Shown piece by piece: positions 42,806-53,139 of a stretch of 64,000 nt of DNA (the stretch's first letter is position 1; each line of letters begins with the position of its first letter). The notes under the pieces are model-generated. The model worked only from the letters and a program-made list of their open reading frames with translations, was not told where the DNA came from and ran no database searches. The position numbers and the translations under genes were made by a program. The DNA comes from Calothrix sp. FI2-JRJ7 (GTDB lineage Bacteria; Cyanobacteriota; Cyanobacteriia; Cyanobacteriales; Nostocaceae), in contig JAHHGX010000031.1 in assembly GCA_019359675.1 (NCBI GenBank), positions 186,001 to 250,000 of the forward strand, written 5' to 3'.

Positions 42806-43108
42806 ATGAAACGCAATTTTAACAAAGTCATCGGAGCTAGCGTACTAGCTGCAAGTTTGTCTATTTTACCTTTATCAATGAGCGCCAATGCTCAAAGCAC
42901 TACCGATGGTACTTCTGGTACTTCAACGACACAAACTACTACCGGAGTTAACAACGATGGTACTTACACAAGAGATAACGGTTTTGATTGGGGATGGTTG
43001 GGATTACTTGGTTTAGCAGGTTTAGCAGGTCTTGCTGGTAAGAAGCGCTCTGAACCTACTGCTTATCGTGACCCTAATGCTGTTGGCACCAGTGGCTACC
43101 GCGAATAG
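42806..43108 (+). CDS. WGxxGxxG-type secreted small protein
   Basis: 100 residues. Signal peptide (KVIGASVLAASLSILPLSMSANAQ, cleavage after ANA), a Thr/Ser-rich linker, then FDWGWLGLLGLAGLAGLAGKKR: a WGxxGxxG motif with a hydrophobic helix and basic stop, like a C-terminal sorting tag, and a short tail. Found in many cyanobacteria; function unknown. AAAGGGAAAGC gives a ribosome-binding site. Confidence 0.7.
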   Translation: MKRNFNKVIGASVLAASLSILPLSMSANAQSTTDGTSGTSTTQTTTGVNNDGTYTRDNGFDWGWLGLLGLAGLAGLAGKKRSEPTAYRDPNAVGTSGYRE

Positions 43109-43277
43109 GTGTGAAATAAAGAATTTGTCATAATAGAATAACTAGGGCATTAGCAAACCGCACCATAAGTTTTGCAATGCCCTATTTACATTTTTATTAC
43201 GAGCGGCGCCTATTCAACCTACAACCTTAACCGACTTAATTCATTGTGCTGCATTTTTGAATCAAAAACCATCGATT

Positions 43278-43457
43278 TTAGTCTTTATCAAGTGCGGGAA
43301 GTACACGAAAATTAAATACATCTTCCCATACCTCTATACAGTGTAGGTTGACAAACTCACGCTCAAGCTCTTTAAAACGTGACCAACTACGCTCATTAAT
43401 AGCGGTCAGCATTGAAATAATGGTACTTACTGGTACTCAAGTTGCAACTTCACTCAT
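43278..43457 (-). pseudogene. Small gene with in-frame stop
   Basis: From ATG 43457 the frame reads MSEVAT, a TGA, then VPVSTIISMLTAINERSWSRFKELEREF to TAA 43278. The continuous, protein-like sequence on both sides of the TGA suggests a recently broken small gene. Family unknown. Confidence 0.35.
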
Positions 43458-43499
43458 CTGTAATATCCTGAAATATTCTTTTTTTGAGATAATAATGAC

Positions 43500-43523
43500 T
43501 GCACAGGCTTTTCGGCCTGTGCT
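43500..43523. repeat. Dispersed palindrome GCACAGGC-loop-GCCTGTGC
   Basis: Perfect 8-bp arms with a six-base centre; same family as 1965-1988 and 49551-49573. It lies just after the ictB stop and may end its transcript. Confidence 0.5.
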
Positions 43524-43532
43524 ACAAGAAGT

Positions 43533-44963
43533 TTAATTTGCTGCGGGTTGGGGGTTGGGTGAGGTGTCTTGGTTAATGCGAGAAGGTTGTAATGTCCAGT
43601 AAGATGCAACTAAACCAACCATTAACCACCATAAGGTGTTGATTTCTGGACGATACCAAACTGTGTCTACTAGACCGTGACCAAGCATAGCTACTAGTGA
43701 CCCAATGGCGCCGATTAACCATAGCCCATCTGTACTATGAGTTTGACGGAATTGTCTTAACTGTAGCCATCCCGTGTTAAATGTTACAGTTAAAAGCCAT
43801 AAAAATACACCCAAGCCAATAAAACCCATTTCTACGGTTATTTCTAAAATGATAGAGTACGCACTTAACGCACTAAAACGCGGTATTTGATACAGCGGAT
43901 ACACTTTGTTAAACGAAGCGTGACCTGGACCAATACCAATTATTGGACGGTCGCGAATCATTTCAAATACCGCAGTCCAAACGTTTATTCGGAAGTTATT
44001 ACTACTGTCACCTCGACCTGCGAATATACTAACTATTCGCAAACGAAAATCTTCAGATACACCAAAAGCTACAGCAAATAATGCGACAAAGCTTCCTAAT
44101 AAAATTGGTACTAGCCAAGTTCGCCAAAACTTGGGTAGAGATTCGCTATACCAATACCGCAGTAACAGCATGACGACTATAAAAGCTAATGCTAACCCAA
44201 TAAAGCTACCGCGACTGTCGGCAAATCGAAAGCACATTAAGTTCATAACTAGCATTGTCGCAGCTAGAGCTTTACGCGCGGTTCCACGCCAAGCAAAAAT
44301 TGCTATCAAGCTTAAAATTACCGCAGGCAGTAAATATCCTGCTAGTAAGTTGGGGTTCCCTAAATAACTATATACTCTTGTATTTTTAGCAAGCGGTGAC
44401 TCTGGGTCTACCCAAGTCGCTAACTGTGCGGCGCCAAAAAGCTTTTGACGTACTCCATACACGCTGACGACGAGCGAGACGAGCAGGTACAGAACTAGCA
44501 ACCAATTACGGAATGGTGGTAATCTAAGTACTCTGGCGCAAAGGGCAAACAGTAATAGATAAAGAGTTAAATTTATGAAGTCTGAAATGGCGTGCTGTCG
44601 TACTGGTGATAAAGCAGTAGCTATAAGAGCAACTACCCAGTAAAGGCATACTAGCAAGTGAATAGGGGTGACAGTTGGAGCATTTGTATCTGTGGGTTCG
44701 TCAGATATTGTTAATAGAAGCCAAAAAGCTCCACATGCTCCTAAAAGTACCCCTGTCAACGTGCTTGTCACAAAAGGCGCCAGTCCATATACAAAACTGA
44801 CTAACACAGCAGCAATGGTCTCTCCCCACCGCATTAAAATGCTGCTTTGCTTCCAAGAATGCAGCAGTCCAAACAGTACACTGTGTAAGTAGCTAGTACT
44901 AAGATATTGCCGTAGTGGCAAATCTGATAATGTAAATCGTTGCCAAACTAGATTCATAAACAA
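43533..44963 (-). CDS. ictB: IctB-type membrane protein (O-antigen ligase family)
   Basis: 476 residues with about ten membrane helices. The N-terminus (MNLVWQRFTLSDLPLRQYL...) and LLHSWKQSSILMRWGE region match cyanobacterial IctB, once proposed as a bicarbonate transporter, now placed in the Wzy/O-antigen ligase superfamily; the periplasmic loop has GIGPGHASFNKVYPLYQ, typical of that superfamily. Start at the first or third Met. True substrate uncertain. Confidence 0.85.
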   Translation of the reverse strand: MFMNLVWQRFTLSDLPLRQYLSTSYLHSVLFGLLHSWKQSSILMRWGETIAAVLVSFVYGLAPFVTSTLTGVLLGACGAFWLLLTISDEPTDTNAPTVTPIHLLVCLYWVVALIATALSPVRQHAISDFINLTLYLLLFALCARVLRLPPFRNWLLVLYLLVSLVVSVYGVRQKLFGAAQLATWVDPESPLAKNTRVYSYLGNPNLLAGYLLPAVILSLIAIFAWRGTARKALAATMLVMNLMCFRFADSRGSFIGLALAFIVVMLLLRYWYSESLPKFWRTWLVPILLGSFVALFAVAFGVSEDFRLRIVSIFAGRGDSSNNFRINVWTAVFEMIRDRPIIGIGPGHASFNKVYPLYQIPRFSALSAYSIILEITVEMGFIGLGVFLWLLTVTFNTGWLQLRQFRQTHSTDGLWLIGAIGSLVAMLGHGLVDTVWYRPEINTLWWLMVGLVASYWTLQPSRINQDTSPNPQPAAN

Positions 44964-45094
44964 CTTTGCGATTATAAGTGTACTTCTAGATAGAAGTGCG
45001 ACTTAATCATAATCTGCATAGTTCCAAAAAGTTAATAACTGCTGATTGCTTTCTTGTTAATTGTAATAGTAGCCAAGATGCAATCAAGGGTTGC

Positions 45095-46654
45095 TTATGC
45101 ATTGGTAGTAGTTTCGGCTGTTGTGTTTTGTATTGGTAATGACAATACATAGCGATAACCAGATTCTATGGACCCCTGAATCGAAATTTGCCCTTTATGA
45201 AGTTCTGCGAGTTGGCAACTTAGTAATAACCCTAAGCTTTCGCGTGACATGTGGTTGGTTGGCCCTTTCAAGTCTAAATCACCAGAATTTAAAGATACGG
45301 CGCCATTTGAGACAGGTAAATCTTTCGATTTTTCTACCATTACCGCCAAGTCTGACATTTCTTGGTTCTCGAAATTCATATTATAGTTTTGGGCGATGCT
45401 TGTTAATTCAAGCAAAGGTTGTGGGTTGAGTCTAAAATATGGGTCAACTTCGGTTATTCCATCTCCTAACCAAGGATGTGACACCCACACCGTGATGCTC
45501 AAGGTATCTTCTTTATAGGAGACGTGAATTCTCACGATGCTTCCTGTTGCCGAAACCTGAATGACGCTAAAGATTAAGTGGTACAACATTTGACGCACTT
45601 TATCTTTATCGAGAGGTACAATTCGATTGCGTCCTGGTTCTAGCGAGAGTCGTATATCTTGCTCGCGACGATTTGCAGCTTCTTCAAGCGTGTTAATTGC
45701 TTGTTGGCACAGCATTTCAATATCTACAGGCGCCACATTTAGTGCTTCAACACTACTATCCATTGCTCCCAACTCGGTAATTTCGTTGACTAGGGAGAGC
45801 AAGTAGCGACCACTATGCTGAATAATTTCGAGGTATTCGCGCTGTTTAGTGGTGAGCGGACCATAAATTTCTCGTCCTAACACGCTTGCCATACCTAGCA
45901 CTGAAGTTAGTGGGGTGCGTAACTCTTGTGTTAGTTGCGATAATAATTCGAGTTTAAGCTGGTTTGTTGTACGGTCTTGTTGAAGATCTTTTTGTAAAAT
46001 CGGCGCCGTAAGTTTAATTTCTTGGCTAGTATTCGTAGATTGTGACCAACCAGCATCACCATATAATTTTTCTTCTTTTGCCACTGGTGCTGCTAATAAG
46101 CGGTTTCTTTCAAACTCGCTCATGCTCCAACGCGCGATGATTTGTAAAAATTCGATATCTCGCGAAGTGAAAGTGCGCGGTACTAGGTCAAAAACTGCCA
46201 ACGACCCTAAACAATTTCCATTGGCATCAATTAACGGCGCCCCTAAGTAAGCGCGTACTCCATATTCTTTAACCAATTTGGTGGTTACAAGTTCAGAATT
46301 AGAGTATTTGTGCGTATCATTAATGACGACAATTTGGGCGTTGTCAACAACAGAAGTACAAAAAGACTCCTTTCGAGGTAAAGCTCTAGCTTGTGCAAGT
46401 TGGTTCATCAATCCCAAACGCGATAAACCCACTGCCGATTTAAACCAGTGACGTTCTTGGTCAATGAACCCCAAAAGCGAAATGGGAGCTTCTAAAAAAT
46501 GTGCAGCAGTTTGAGTTGCTTCCTCGAATACAGGAATGGTCTCTGGTTGGCGTAAACCTAAGTCAGATAGGGCTTTGAGACGTTTTTGCTCTCGCCCATC
46601 GGAACCATTCCAACCGTCTTTTAAACTTAATAATTTCTTTTCCGGCTCTAACAT
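45095..46654 (-). CDS. GAF-domain histidine-kinase-like protein lacking the phospho-acceptor His
   Basis: 519 residues from ATG 46654 (MLEPEKKLLSL); a Met 27 codons upstream is possible. A GAF domain (about 40-190: LLGFIDQERHWFKS, GSLAVFDLVPRTFTSRDIEFLQ) is followed by a kinase-like module. The H-box reads LTQELRTPLTSVLGM, so Gln replaces the His. The ATP-binding domain is also degenerate: no clear N or G1 box and a weak SRESLGLLLSCQLAELHKG. It probably works as a pseudokinase or scaffold. The GAF pocket lacks an obvious bilin Cys. Confidence 0.85.
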   Translation of the reverse strand: MLEPEKKLLSLKDGWNGSDGREQKRLKALSDLGLRQPETIPVFEEATQTAAHFLEAPISLLGFIDQERHWFKSAVGLSRLGLMNQLAQARALPRKESFCTSVVDNAQIVVINDTHKYSNSELVTTKLVKEYGVRAYLGAPLIDANGNCLGSLAVFDLVPRTFTSRDIEFLQIIARWSMSEFERNRLLAAPVAKEEKLYGDAGWSQSTNTSQEIKLTAPILQKDLQQDRTTNQLKLELLSQLTQELRTPLTSVLGMASVLGREIYGPLTTKQREYLEIIQHSGRYLLSLVNEITELGAMDSSVEALNVAPVDIEMLCQQAINTLEEAANRREQDIRLSLEPGRNRIVPLDKDKVRQMLYHLIFSVIQVSATGSIVRIHVSYKEDTLSITVWVSHPWLGDGITEVDPYFRLNPQPLLELTSIAQNYNMNFENQEMSDLAVMVEKSKDLPVSNGAVSLNSGDLDLKGPTNHMSRESLGLLLSCQLAELHKGQISIQGSIESGYRYVLSLPIQNTTAETTTNA

Positions 46655-46739
46655 TACCACAGTTACCTTGATAAATACTCGATAGTGTATTTCATATAAC
46701 CAACGACATAACTGGTTATTCCTATTTCTAAGCATTCCC

Positions 46740-47422
46740 CATTTTTATGCCAGACAAACAATTACCACCAATTTTTTTTTACCTTCTCAAGTCCGCGATT
46801 CAACGGACTGTTTAATACCCGATAAAAATTGCTTTCACCCCCCACTGCTACCGCATTCAACCCACGAGAGATAATCATTTACAGCCACAATATCAATACA
46901 AGGGCGCCGAATCAGCAGCGTATCTAAGCAATATCCCGTTACTTTGTTGTAATCTTTAAATCACCAACATCAATAATATTACGGTAATTAGACATTTATC
47001 TACTTACGCTAGTACTTACAATTTTAACATTTAAAATATCATTATTATTACTGAGGCAGGTATGTGAATCTATTGTGCTAATTATTGATTAGAAACTATA
47101 GTTTTAGGTTTAACAAATATGAAACAACTAAATATATAAACATAAATTCACAACTGCCTTTTAGTGCAAATTTAACAGAGAAAACCAACCAGTGGCGCCG
47201 ACTCTACAAATCCTGACAGCACTCGGTCTTGTTTGCCGTAGAGAAATAAAAATACATCTAATTGCAAAAGAAAAGGCAAATAAATAGGAAGCTTAATACA
47301 AAATTTACAATTCCTTCACATTTATGATTTGTTTAATAACTTATGCTCAATCACATATAGAGTGTACTTTGTTATAAAACAGACAAGTAAAAATATTTTT
47401 CAGTTACGATTATTTGAATAGC
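46740..47422. other. Intergenic region, nothing recognised
   Basis: About 680 bp, AT-rich, with no coding-like frame. It should contain the promoters of the divergently arranged kinase-like and aminotransferase genes. Two GGCGCC sites occur in it. Confidence 0.35.
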
Positions 47423-48580
47423 ATGAACGTTAAAATTCCTTTTGTAGATTTAAATTTCCAACATCAACCGATTCAAAATCAAATAAATTTAGCAATACAG
47501 TCTGTACTGCAAAACGGAGATTTTATTTTAGGTAAAGCGTTAACCGATTTTGAAAAAGCATTTGCAGCAGCATCGCACGCGGAATTTGGCATAGGAGTTG
47601 CATCTGGAACCGATGCCATTGCTCTGGGACTACAAGCTTGTAACATTGGTCTTGGTGACGAAGTAATATTGCCAGCAAACACATTTGTTGCAACATTGAT
47701 AGGGGTAATAAGAGCAGGAGCAACGCCAATTTTTGTTGATTGTTGCCCAAAAACAGCCTTAATTGATTTAGAAGCGGCTTCTGCGGCTGTTACATCTAAA
47801 ACAAAAGCAATTATTCCAGTCCATCTCTATGGACAAATGGTTTCGCCTTTAAAATTATTAAATTTTGCTAAAACCCATAACCTACTGATTTTTGAAGATG
47901 CAGCGCAAGCGCACTTAGCAACTCGTGATGGGTATCGCGCTGGTTCGGTTGGAACTGCGGCAGCATTTAGCTTTTACCCTAGTAAAAACTTAGGCGCCAT
48001 TGGTGATGGAGGAATGCTATTAACTAGTGATGCGGAAGTCGCACAAAAAATGACGCGCTTACGTAATTACGGTGCCTCGTATAAATATTATCACACCGAA
48101 CCTGGTACAAATAGTCGTCTAGACACACTACAAGCAGCAGTGTTGTTAGAAAAATTACCATATTTATCTGAGTGGAATCGTCAACGCTTGCAGCTTGCAA
48201 AGCTTTACGATTTAGAATTGGCGCCATTGGTATCAAAAGGAATAATACCAATGCAAAATCAAAGCGACGAAGGGCATGTATATCACCTATACGTTGTTAA
48301 AATTACTGAAGATAGTTCAATATCTCGCCAAGACTTGCAGCAAAAATTTATTGAAGCTGGAATTCAAACAGGTATTCATTACCCCATACCATGCCACCTT
48401 CAACCCGCTTTTGCCAACCTCGGTTATCAAATTGGCGACTTCCCACACGCCGAAGCATTAGCAAAACAAATACTATCATTGCCAATGTATCCAGGTTTAA
48501 CGCCAAGTCAGGTCAAAGAAACAGTGGCAACAATTGCCGAAGTACTCTGCGAACCAGAATTAGTAATACTTAATACTTAA
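47423..48580 (+). CDS. DegT/DnrJ/EryC1/StrS-family sugar aminotransferase
   Basis: 385 residues. IPFVDLNFQHQPIQNQI start, GIGVASGTDAIALGLQA (PLP phosphate site), FEDAAQAHLA (PLP Asp) and SFYPSKNLGAIGDGGM (Lys that binds PLP). These enzymes aminate nucleotide-linked keto sugars for polysaccharides. It is 6 bp from cyanoexosortase B, so surface polysaccharide and exported-protein functions may be linked. Confidence 0.9.
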   Translation: MNVKIPFVDLNFQHQPIQNQINLAIQSVLQNGDFILGKALTDFEKAFAAASHAEFGIGVASGTDAIALGLQACNIGLGDEVILPANTFVATLIGVIRAGATPIFVDCCPKTALIDLEAASAAVTSKTKAIIPVHLYGQMVSPLKLLNFAKTHNLLIFEDAAQAHLATRDGYRAGSVGTAAAFSFYPSKNLGAIGDGGMLLTSDAEVAQKMTRLRNYGASYKYYHTEPGTNSRLDTLQAAVLLEKLPYLSEWNRQRLQLAKLYDLELAPLVSKGIIPMQNQSDEGHVYHLYVVKITEDSSISRQDLQQKFIEAGIQTGIHYPIPCHLQPAFANLGYQIGDFPHAEALAKQILSLPMYPGLTPSQVKETVATIAEVLCEPELVILNT

Positions 48581-48586
48581 GAGTTT

Positions 48587-49507
48587 ATGGGAGTTTCTTA
48601 CTCCCTCACACATACTATGCATCAACGCTCCTATAGAACTACAAATCCAACCGAGTTATTCAATTTCGCCATAATTGGTGTTTTAGTACTACTTTATGCT
48701 CCTATACTTTTACATTGGGTTAATGGTTGGGTTAATAAAAGTATTAGTACAGAACACGAGTATTTTAGCCACGGATTGATTGGTTTGCCTTTTGCTGCGT
48801 ACTTGGTGTGGCAAAACCGAAAATTATGGTATAGACTGCGCTCTAAAAATCACCCATTAGGTGCCGTTTTATTATTAATAGGAGCATTTTTTTACATCAG
48901 TGGAGTAGGTGAATACGTAAACCTCTCGCTGCCGTTGATTTTAACTGGTTTATGCTTATGGCTCAAAGGTCGAGCCGGGTTTAAAATGCAATGGTTTCCT
49001 TTATTACTAGTATTTTTAGCAACACCGACTTCAGTTCCTTATTTGATTGCTCCCTTTACTGTACCTTTACAAGCTTTTATTGCTGGCACAGCTGGTTTTA
49101 TTTTGAATCAGTTAGGTATGAACGTCAATGTAGATGGTATATATATATTCGTTGATGGACGGGTTGTAGAAGTGGCGCCGTACTGCGCTGGCTTAAAAAT
49201 GCTGTTTACAACTTTATATGTATGTTTGATGCTACTACATTGGACAGGCGCCATTAGCTCACGTCGTAAAATTGGTTGGTTTCTCGGTAGCGCTATCGTA
49301 ATTAGTGTTGGCGCCAATATTATTCGTAACACACTACTAACATTTTTCCACGGTACAGGAAACGAAGGGCTATTTAAATGGCTTCACGATAGCTGGGGTG
49401 GTGACATCTACTCAGCATTAATGCTCCTATCACTAGTTCCAGTTCTAAATTGGATTGATAATCATTTCTCCGAATCAACACAACCCACCAAAGAACCCAT
49501 TACATAA
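48587..49507 (+). CDS. crtB: Cyanoexosortase B
   Basis: 306 residues with about eight membrane helices. The exosortase/archaeosortase catalytic triad is visible: Cys in VEVAPYCAGLKML (about residue 202), Arg in NIIRNTLL (about 248) and His in WLHDSWGGD (about 267). Exosortases process PEP-CTERM tags at the cytoplasmic membrane. A PEP-CTERM substrate is encoded at 56172-56942. The usual associated small protein gene was not seen downstream. An alternative start is Met 11 (48617). The symbol crtB here means cyanoexosortase, not phytoene synthase. Confidence 0.85.
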   Translation: MGVSYSLTHTMHQRSYRTTNPTELFNFAIIGVLVLLYAPILLHWVNGWVNKSISTEHEYFSHGLIGLPFAAYLVWQNRKLWYRLRSKNHPLGAVLLLIGAFFYISGVGEYVNLSLPLILTGLCLWLKGRAGFKMQWFPLLLVFLATPTSVPYLIAPFTVPLQAFIAGTAGFILNQLGMNVNVDGIYIFVDGRVVEVAPYCAGLKMLFTTLYVCLMLLHWTGAISSRRKIGWFLGSAIVISVGANIIRNTLLTFFHGTGNEGLFKWLHDSWGGDIYSALMLLSLVPVLNWIDNHFSESTQPTKEPIT

Positions 49508-49513
49508 TTGTGC

Positions 49514-49573
49514 TACAGATGTTGTAGCACAAATGTTGTAGTACAGATGTTATAGCACAGGCATCCTGCCTGT
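49514..49573. repeat. Tandem 14-mers and palindrome
   Basis: About three tandem units GTTGTAGCACAAAT / GTTGTAGTACAGAT / GTTATAGCACAGGC, the last running into the dispersed palindrome GCACAGGC-ATCCT-GCCTGTGC (49551-49573). Lies between convergent genes. Confidence 0.6.
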
Positions 49574-49588
49574 GCATTGAATCTTAAA

Positions 49589-50026
49589 TTATACCTGAGC
49601 GTGCTTCTCAATTACCTTAGCAAAATCAGGCACAGCTTCCTCCACATGCTTCTTGGCAGAACCACGAAGCTTCTCGTAGGTTCCCTTTACTATTTGGCGA
49701 CTTGAATTTTTGACTTTCTGATCAGTAACACTAAGCAGCGCATCTGCTGTAACAGAACTACTCGCTACCAAATGTCCCACAGGGTCGCCATTTTGTACAC
49801 CTTCATTCCAAATAGGGTCAATAGCTGTTAAGCACGAAGGTAAAAGTTGCTCTACAGCACCGTTAATGTATCCTGGTTTTATTCCTTTAAGAGCAGCAAA
49901 AGCAGCTTTCAAAGCCATACCGCTGATACCAGACTTAGAAGCAAGCTGCTCCTCAATCATATTACAGCAGTCATCTACAACCATTCCTTTTTTCGCTGGG
50001 TCTAAAAGTCTATTGCTGAGTTCCAT
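49589..50026 (-). CDS. DUF6918-like protein
   Basis: 145 residues, helical. NRLLDPAKKGMVVDDCCNMIEEQLASKSGISGMALKAAF resembles the small DUF6918 family known mostly from actinobacteria. PGYINGAVEQLLP and EGVQNGDPVGHLV are the other conserved-looking parts. No known function. Confidence 0.6.
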   Translation of the reverse strand: MELSNRLLDPAKKGMVVDDCCNMIEEQLASKSGISGMALKAAFAALKGIKPGYINGAVEQLLPSCLTAIDPIWNEGVQNGDPVGHLVASSSVTADALLSVTDQKVKNSSRQIVKGTYEKLRGSAKKHVEEAVPDFAKVIEKHAQV

Positions 50027-50507
50027 GTCACTCCCCTTGTTCTAATAGTTCTTGAAAATGTCTCTATATTACATTAAGCAAATGTACTATAGATAACTCT
50101 GTATCTCCAGGAAATACTTCGTTCATTTACTACTGTATCCGGATACAGTACTAGACCTAACTGCTTGATTTAAGTGTTCCTCATATTCAAGGATTTACCA
50201 AATATTTAACAAATATAGCAAGTATTTTGCTTGACGCAAATAAAAAAGTTTGCCGCATATACTTACTGTTTTTTGATTTTGTAATTTAAAATACCAACTT
50301 CAATTAAATTAAAAATTTATACATCCCTATTTGCACAAATCTTTTAGAAAAGGCGGTATAAAAGTTGCTACTGTTGATGAAATTAGGGTCAAATCTGACG
50401 AATTTCTCGGCGCCACAAATGTGAAATATTTTGTTCCACCTCGTATATATATAGACTTAGGGTAAAATGACGGCGATAATAACTTGCCACAAGGTTGGGG
50501 TTTTAGT
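50027..50507. other. Intergenic region with a coding fragment
   Basis: 480 bp. At about 50345-50463 a short plus-strand frame (VATVDEIRVKSDEFLGATN, FVPPRIYIDLG) looks like the end of a lost gene; family not recognised. Nothing else seen. Confidence 0.35.
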
Positions 50508-50675
50508 TTAGAAACTGTTGGCGCCCTTTTTTACCAAATTACGGAGACAACGCCCTACGCTGTTATAATTACCAATGCCCTGAAAATCCTTACGTGTAAA
50601 GACTTCATCATCGGCAAGCGTAATTTTTTCTAAAATCTTATCTTCCAATGTTTTAGAAGACTCAAGGGTATTCAT
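50508..50675 (-). pseudogene. DUF6088-like (AbiEi-type) antitoxin fragment
   Basis: ATG 50675 opens 55 codons: LEDKILEKITLADDEVFTRKDF, SVGRCLRNLVKKG, the N-terminal winged helix of DUF6088 proteins (type IV antitoxins). The frame ends where the domain should continue, and no partner toxin follows. A broken gene. Confidence 0.55.
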
Positions 50676-50938
50676 CTTGAATTCGCCTTTAAATGCAAAA
50701 CTTATGATTGAGTAAAGGCGCCTCAATTATAACAATATATTAATATATGTTGGGTTCCGTTCCTCCACCCAGCCTACATTTCGCATATTTCCTTGTTTAT
50801 AGGTAAGTGTTTGCTGGATTGCATAAATTAACTGGCGCCAGATATATAGTTGCAAAGACATTGCTTGATGGGAAGCAGAAATTTTTTCTGAAAAAGTATA
50901 TTTTGCTGTTGTAGTTATATCTAAAATTATATTGGCAA

Positions 50939-51283
50939 ATGCTTAAATTTATACAACAAATTACTACTCATAGAAAAAAATGTTGGGGTTTATTAGATGA
51001 AGTAATAGTGCAGATTTATCGCGAAGAGTTGACGAGTCTAAAGTCGAAACTTAAGAATAATGATTTGCTACGTATTAAAAATAAGATACCAGTAGCAATT
51101 GGTTTATATACTGGCCCATTTTTAAAAGCAAAGTCTATTGAGAAGGTTAAGCAAGAAGTTAAAATTGTTCAACAATCAACGTATAAAGGTGTTTCTTTCT
51201 TTTGTTGGGAAACTACGCTTTGGTTTTTTAAGGGTGGTTCGCATGACTCTGTAGAGCAAAGTTTCCGCAAATTGTTTATTTAA
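50939..51283 (+). pseudogene. Family 10-type glycosyl hydrolase (GHL10), 3' fragment
   Basis: Residues WGLLDEVIVQIYRE, VAIGLYTGPF and GVSFFCWETTLWFFKGG match the C-terminal part of cyanobacterial GHL10/DUF187 proteins, which are usually over 400 residues. Only 114 codons remain; the N-terminal barrel part is missing. Confidence 0.65.
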
Positions 51284-51347
51284 CCTTTAGTTAATAATTT
51301 TCTTGAACAATGGGACAATAGATTCGATAATTTCTTGGTAACTTAAA

Positions 51348-53102
51348 ATGACTTCAATACGCCGAAAACATCAGAAATGGATGGCTTTGATGGCATCTGC
51401 TTTCTTAGTAACGTTTGTAGCGTTTGGCTGTGTTCCTTTTCTCTCCAAGTCAACGCGCGGTAATGGGGTCAATGTAATACTGATGATTGGTGATGGTATG
51501 GGGTGGCAAATGGCGCGCGTTGGTGCTGTTGGAAACGGTGCCCCTCTATATACTGAAGGTAAGGGACAAGGTTTAAATTTTCAAAAACTTGAAGGTTATA
51601 CTTGGGCGACTACTTACGGTACTTTAATACAAAACAAAGACGGTTCGTTTTCGCCTAATAATTCTGCCCTAGATGAAACAAATTTTGAAACTGGTAAAAG
51701 TGCTGTTACCCCTGGCTTTGTTTTTGAACCAAAGAATAATGTTGTTGGCTATGACCCAGTTAAAGGAGGTAAAAACCCTTGGACACCCGGCAATGATAAA
51801 GAATATATCAAAATAAATTATCCTGATTCTGCTGGTACTGCTACTACTCTTTATACAGGCGCCAAGACTTATAATAACGCGATGGGTGTAGATATTTACG
51901 AACGGCGCCAAACTACTATTCTTGAACAAGCTGCACTCAAAGGTAAATCTACTGGTTTAGTTACATCCGTTCCTATTAGTCATGCTACACCAGGTGCCGC
52001 CGCTTCATTTGTAAATCGACGCAGCAAATATGATGCTCCTAATGCTGACTTAGATAATATTCTCCAGCAAACGTTAAAAATCTTTAAGCCGACTGTGTTA
52101 CTAGGTGGTGGTCATCCGCTTGACATGGATAACAAAGGAACCAGAGGAGGATTTTATAACTATATATATATGATGGAGTCAACTTATAAAGAGTTTAGAG
52201 AAAAGCCCAAGAATAACTCTTATGGTTACACGTTTGTAGAACGAGGACCAAATGCTGCTAAAACTTTGTTAGAAACAGCTAACTCTCTCGACCCAAATAA
52301 ACACGAGAAACTTTTGGGATTATACGGCGCCCGTGGGCAAAGTGGTAATTTACCTTTTAGTACTGCAAATGGTGATTACAGTAGTACTGGTTTTGATAGT
52401 GCTTCTGTATATTCCACCGCTAGCAAAAATGAGCAAATTCCCAAACCTGACACAGTACGTCCTTTGTTACCTGGTGAAACCGATGCTGATTTTATCAAAA
52501 AAGAAATCAACGAAAATCCAACTTTATCAGATTTAACGCAGGCAGCCTTAACTGTTTTGGGTAAAGACCCTGATGGTTTTTGGTTAATGGTCGAGGGTGG
52601 AGATATCGACTGGGCTTGTCACGATGATAATATGGACAACCTGATTGGTACAGTGAAAGATTTTGACAAAGCTGTAAGCACTGTTGTTAATTGGATTAAT
52701 CAAAATGGTGGTTGGAAAAAGAATTTACTAATCGTCACTGCTGACCATGACCATTATTTAACGCTTAATCCCAACTTTCAGGAGTTATTAACCAAATTTG
52801 GTGCCGAAGATTTGACGTACAACAAGCATAAACCCACCGAAGCTGCTCACTTCTGGGGTAGTGATTCGAGTATTAAATATGGCTGGGGTAATCATAGTAA
52901 TAACTTAGTACCTGTTTACTATCAAGGTAATCTAGCTAACTTTGATAAATATATTGGTAAAAATGTTACCTTTATTGACCACCCCCCAGGAGGCGCCGCA
53001 AAGACTTACTCGATACCTGGAGTTGAAGGTGCTATAGACCAATCTCATATATATCAGGTCATGCTCGAAGCAATAACTGCGGCGCCTGTTGTTAAAAGCT
53101 AG
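51348..53102 (+). CDS. phoA: Alkaline phosphatase (PhoA-like)
   Basis: 584 residues. N-terminal hydrophobic segment (MALMASAFLVTFVAFGC) is a signal, possibly a lipoprotein signal with Cys at AFGC. NVILMIGDGMGWQMARVGAV binds metal; PDSAGTATTLYTGAKTY holds the catalytic Ser; VEGGDIDWACHDDN and TADHDH are the other metal sites. It releases phosphate from esters in the periplasm. No Pho-box was found by eye. Confidence 0.9.
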   Translation: MTSIRRKHQKWMALMASAFLVTFVAFGCVPFLSKSTRGNGVNVILMIGDGMGWQMARVGAVGNGAPLYTEGKGQGLNFQKLEGYTWATTYGTLIQNKDGSFSPNNSALDETNFETGKSAVTPGFVFEPKNNVVGYDPVKGGKNPWTPGNDKEYIKINYPDSAGTATTLYTGAKTYNNAMGVDIYERRQTTILEQAALKGKSTGLVTSVPISHATPGAAASFVNRRSKYDAPNADLDNILQQTLKIFKPTVLLGGGHPLDMDNKGTRGGFYNYIYMMESTYKEFREKPKNNSYGYTFVERGPNAAKTLLETANSLDPNKHEKLLGLYGARGQSGNLPFSTANGDYSSTGFDSASVYSTASKNEQIPKPDTVRPLLPGETDADFIKKEINENPTLSDLTQAALTVLGKDPDGFWLMVEGGDIDWACHDDNMDNLIGTVKDFDKAVSTVVNWINQNGGWKKNLLIVTADHDHYLTLNPNFQELLTKFGAEDLTYNKHKPTEAAHFWGSDSSIKYGWGNHSNNLVPVYYQGNLANFDKYIGKNVTFIDHPPGGAAKTYSIPGVEGAIDQSHIYQVMLEAITAAPVVKS

Positions 53103-53139
53103 TAGTTCGTGTCATAAGATTTGGGGAGTTGGCGCCTGC

